From Cryptomeria japonica (lineage: Eukaryota; Streptophyta; Pinopsida; Cupressales; Cupressaceae), in NCBI RefSeq assembly GCF_030272615.1, contig NC_081415.1, forward strand, positions 374,499,392-374,559,391: a stretch of DNA of 60,000 nt. Direction: 5' to 3'. Positions 58,980-60,000 of the stretch are shown here, piece after piece; the first letter of the stretch is position 1; every line of letters starts with the position of its first letter. The notes below the pieces were generated by a model that searched no databases, was not told where the DNA came from, and saw only the letters and a program-made list of their open reading frames with translations. The translations under genes and the position numbers were made by a program.

Positions 58980-59164
58980 CCCGATTAGACATTAGTCAAC
59001 TTAAGATATGATACATGGATTGCATACCACAAAGCCATTAGCATATCACCTGCTCTAAATCACCACAAAGCTATTAGATATGTTTTGAGATGAAAAAGAA
59101 GAGTTAAATGGTTTTGGTTCAATCTGCATTATTTCTATGTTCAAGTAATTTAATTTGGTATATT

Positions 59165-60000
59165 TGTAGCGTCGTAAATTGTACGCACTTGCTAGAGTGG
59201 TACAATTTCACACCTAGTTTAGCACCCGCCTTAGTGCATTTTACATTCTGCATTGCATTTCTCCTTAAGCACTTAATTAATCAAATTAATTAGGTCTAAG
59301 GTCCTATTTCATCATTCTCTACATCATAAAATTGGGCCCTTTTCACTAAAGCGCGCCCTTCGCATTTTATTCCTCCAATGCACCACTTAATCAAAAACCC
59401 TAATTAAGTCCTATTTCAAACTTGGGGGCTTGGTTTTGGGGTCAAAACATCTCGAAATCACCTGTAACTTCGGGATTCTCTCTAAAATCATCATATCCGA
59501 TGGCCCTGAAAATTTGGTGAAAAGTTGTCGGGACCGTGGCTCCCGGAGTGCAACATGGTCCCGGACATTTTTCTCAAAATTTTAGGAGCGCGATCCAATC
59601 ATAAAATAAAGCTTAAACCCAAGAAATTGGTGGGATATTCAATCTCTAGGTCGGCCAAAATACGAATTTACGACCTAGGGTTTCATACATAAAAGCTCTC
59701 TTTCCTCATTTGAAGGGATCCGATTTTTGTTTCCAGGAACTTCATATGCAGCGAAAGAGCAGATCTTTGAGGACTTCAACAACATTCAACATCATTCTAT
59801 CAAGCATCTATCAAATTCATTCATCCACTTAGGGCTTGGAAGACATTGAAGAACAATAGGAGATTACCGATTGAAGATTGGCTTGTACTCCTCCCTTGAG
59901 GGTTGGGTATGATTTCGTATTGTTTTCATGTCTTTGCATAAGCTTTGATACATCATTTATTCATGCTTTAGATCACATTGCATCTTGATTTAGAGCATTT
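59165..60000 (+). mobile_element. 5' part of a Ty3/gypsy-type LTR running off the window
   Basis: It starts TGTAGCGTCGTAAATTG, a head style I associate with plant gypsy LTRs. It has a TATA-like ACATAAAAGCTC at about 59,688-59,700, followed by a leader-like, GA-rich stretch (CTTCATATGCAGCGAAAGAG). GC content rises compared with the DNA to the left. The LTR end and body lie beyond the window. The short frame 59,108-59,293 crosses the head and is not a gene. Confidence 0.55.

Noticed and set aside
1-60000. tRNA, rRNA or organelle-derived inserts
   Set aside because: I looked for tRNA-like and organelle-gene text and saw none; the tRNA-like strings are retroelement primer sites only. A covariance-model search would settle it.

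Overview
The window looks like intergenic DNA from a very large, repeat-rich seed-plant genome. A gymnosperm is my best guess, because of the stacked long-LTR elements, Tat-type and Copia-type LTR styles and AT-rich decay; this is inference and no marker gene proves it. I found no intact host gene, tRNA, rRNA or CRISPR array. Almost everything recognisable is LTR-retrotransposon DNA, mostly broken by stop codons.

The core (about 7.7-48.2 kb) is a nested stack, labelled E1 to E6. E1 (about 7.7-10.86 kb, + strand) is a decayed Ty3/gypsy Tat-like element: probable 5' LTR, a PBS-like site, gag and protease remnants. E2 (LTR 10,859-15,406; gag-PR-RT-RNH-IN 15,491-20,124; 3' LTR from 20,137) is a chromovirus-like Ty3/gypsy element sitting in the E1 protease. 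Its 3' LTR is split at 21,021/42,718 by a 21.7-kb insertion bounded by TG...CA ends and a 5-bp ATACC target duplication; the other LTR of E2 has a single ATACC at the same place. The insertion holds E3, a minus-strand Tat-lineage element (LTR-like DNA from 21,022, IN-RNH-RT-aRNH-PR-gag from 24.0 to 30.44 kb). E4, a plus-strand Tat-lineage element (30,445-39,500), lies inside the gag of E3.

E4 is the most interesting item. Its 5' LTR appears to be 4,972 bp (TGTTG...CAACA, followed by a PBS-like site) and carries in U3 a decayed sense ORF of about 1,000 codons with no family I recognise. Downstream are gag, protease, an archaeal-type RNase H and the start of RT. RT stops dead at 39,500, where a second copy of the E2 flank plus an E3-type LTR (39,632-42,717) is joined at about 9 bp of microhomology. 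This suggests an illegitimate unequal exchange, or an assembly join.

The rest of the 3' LTR of E2 (42,718 to about 44,466) abuts a truncated minus-strand Copia element, E5 (gag start, tRNA-Met PBS, LTR 44,740-47,698), which interrupts E6, a small fragment of an E3-like pol (47,699-48,235). The right-hand 12 kb is AT-rich non-coding DNA with LTR pieces (about 50.2-51.57 kb minus, 53.3 kb Copia head, 59.17 kb gypsy head running off the window) and a 437-bp direct repeat at 58 kb. The left 7.7 kb starts with a Copia LTR end and otherwise holds faint remnants.
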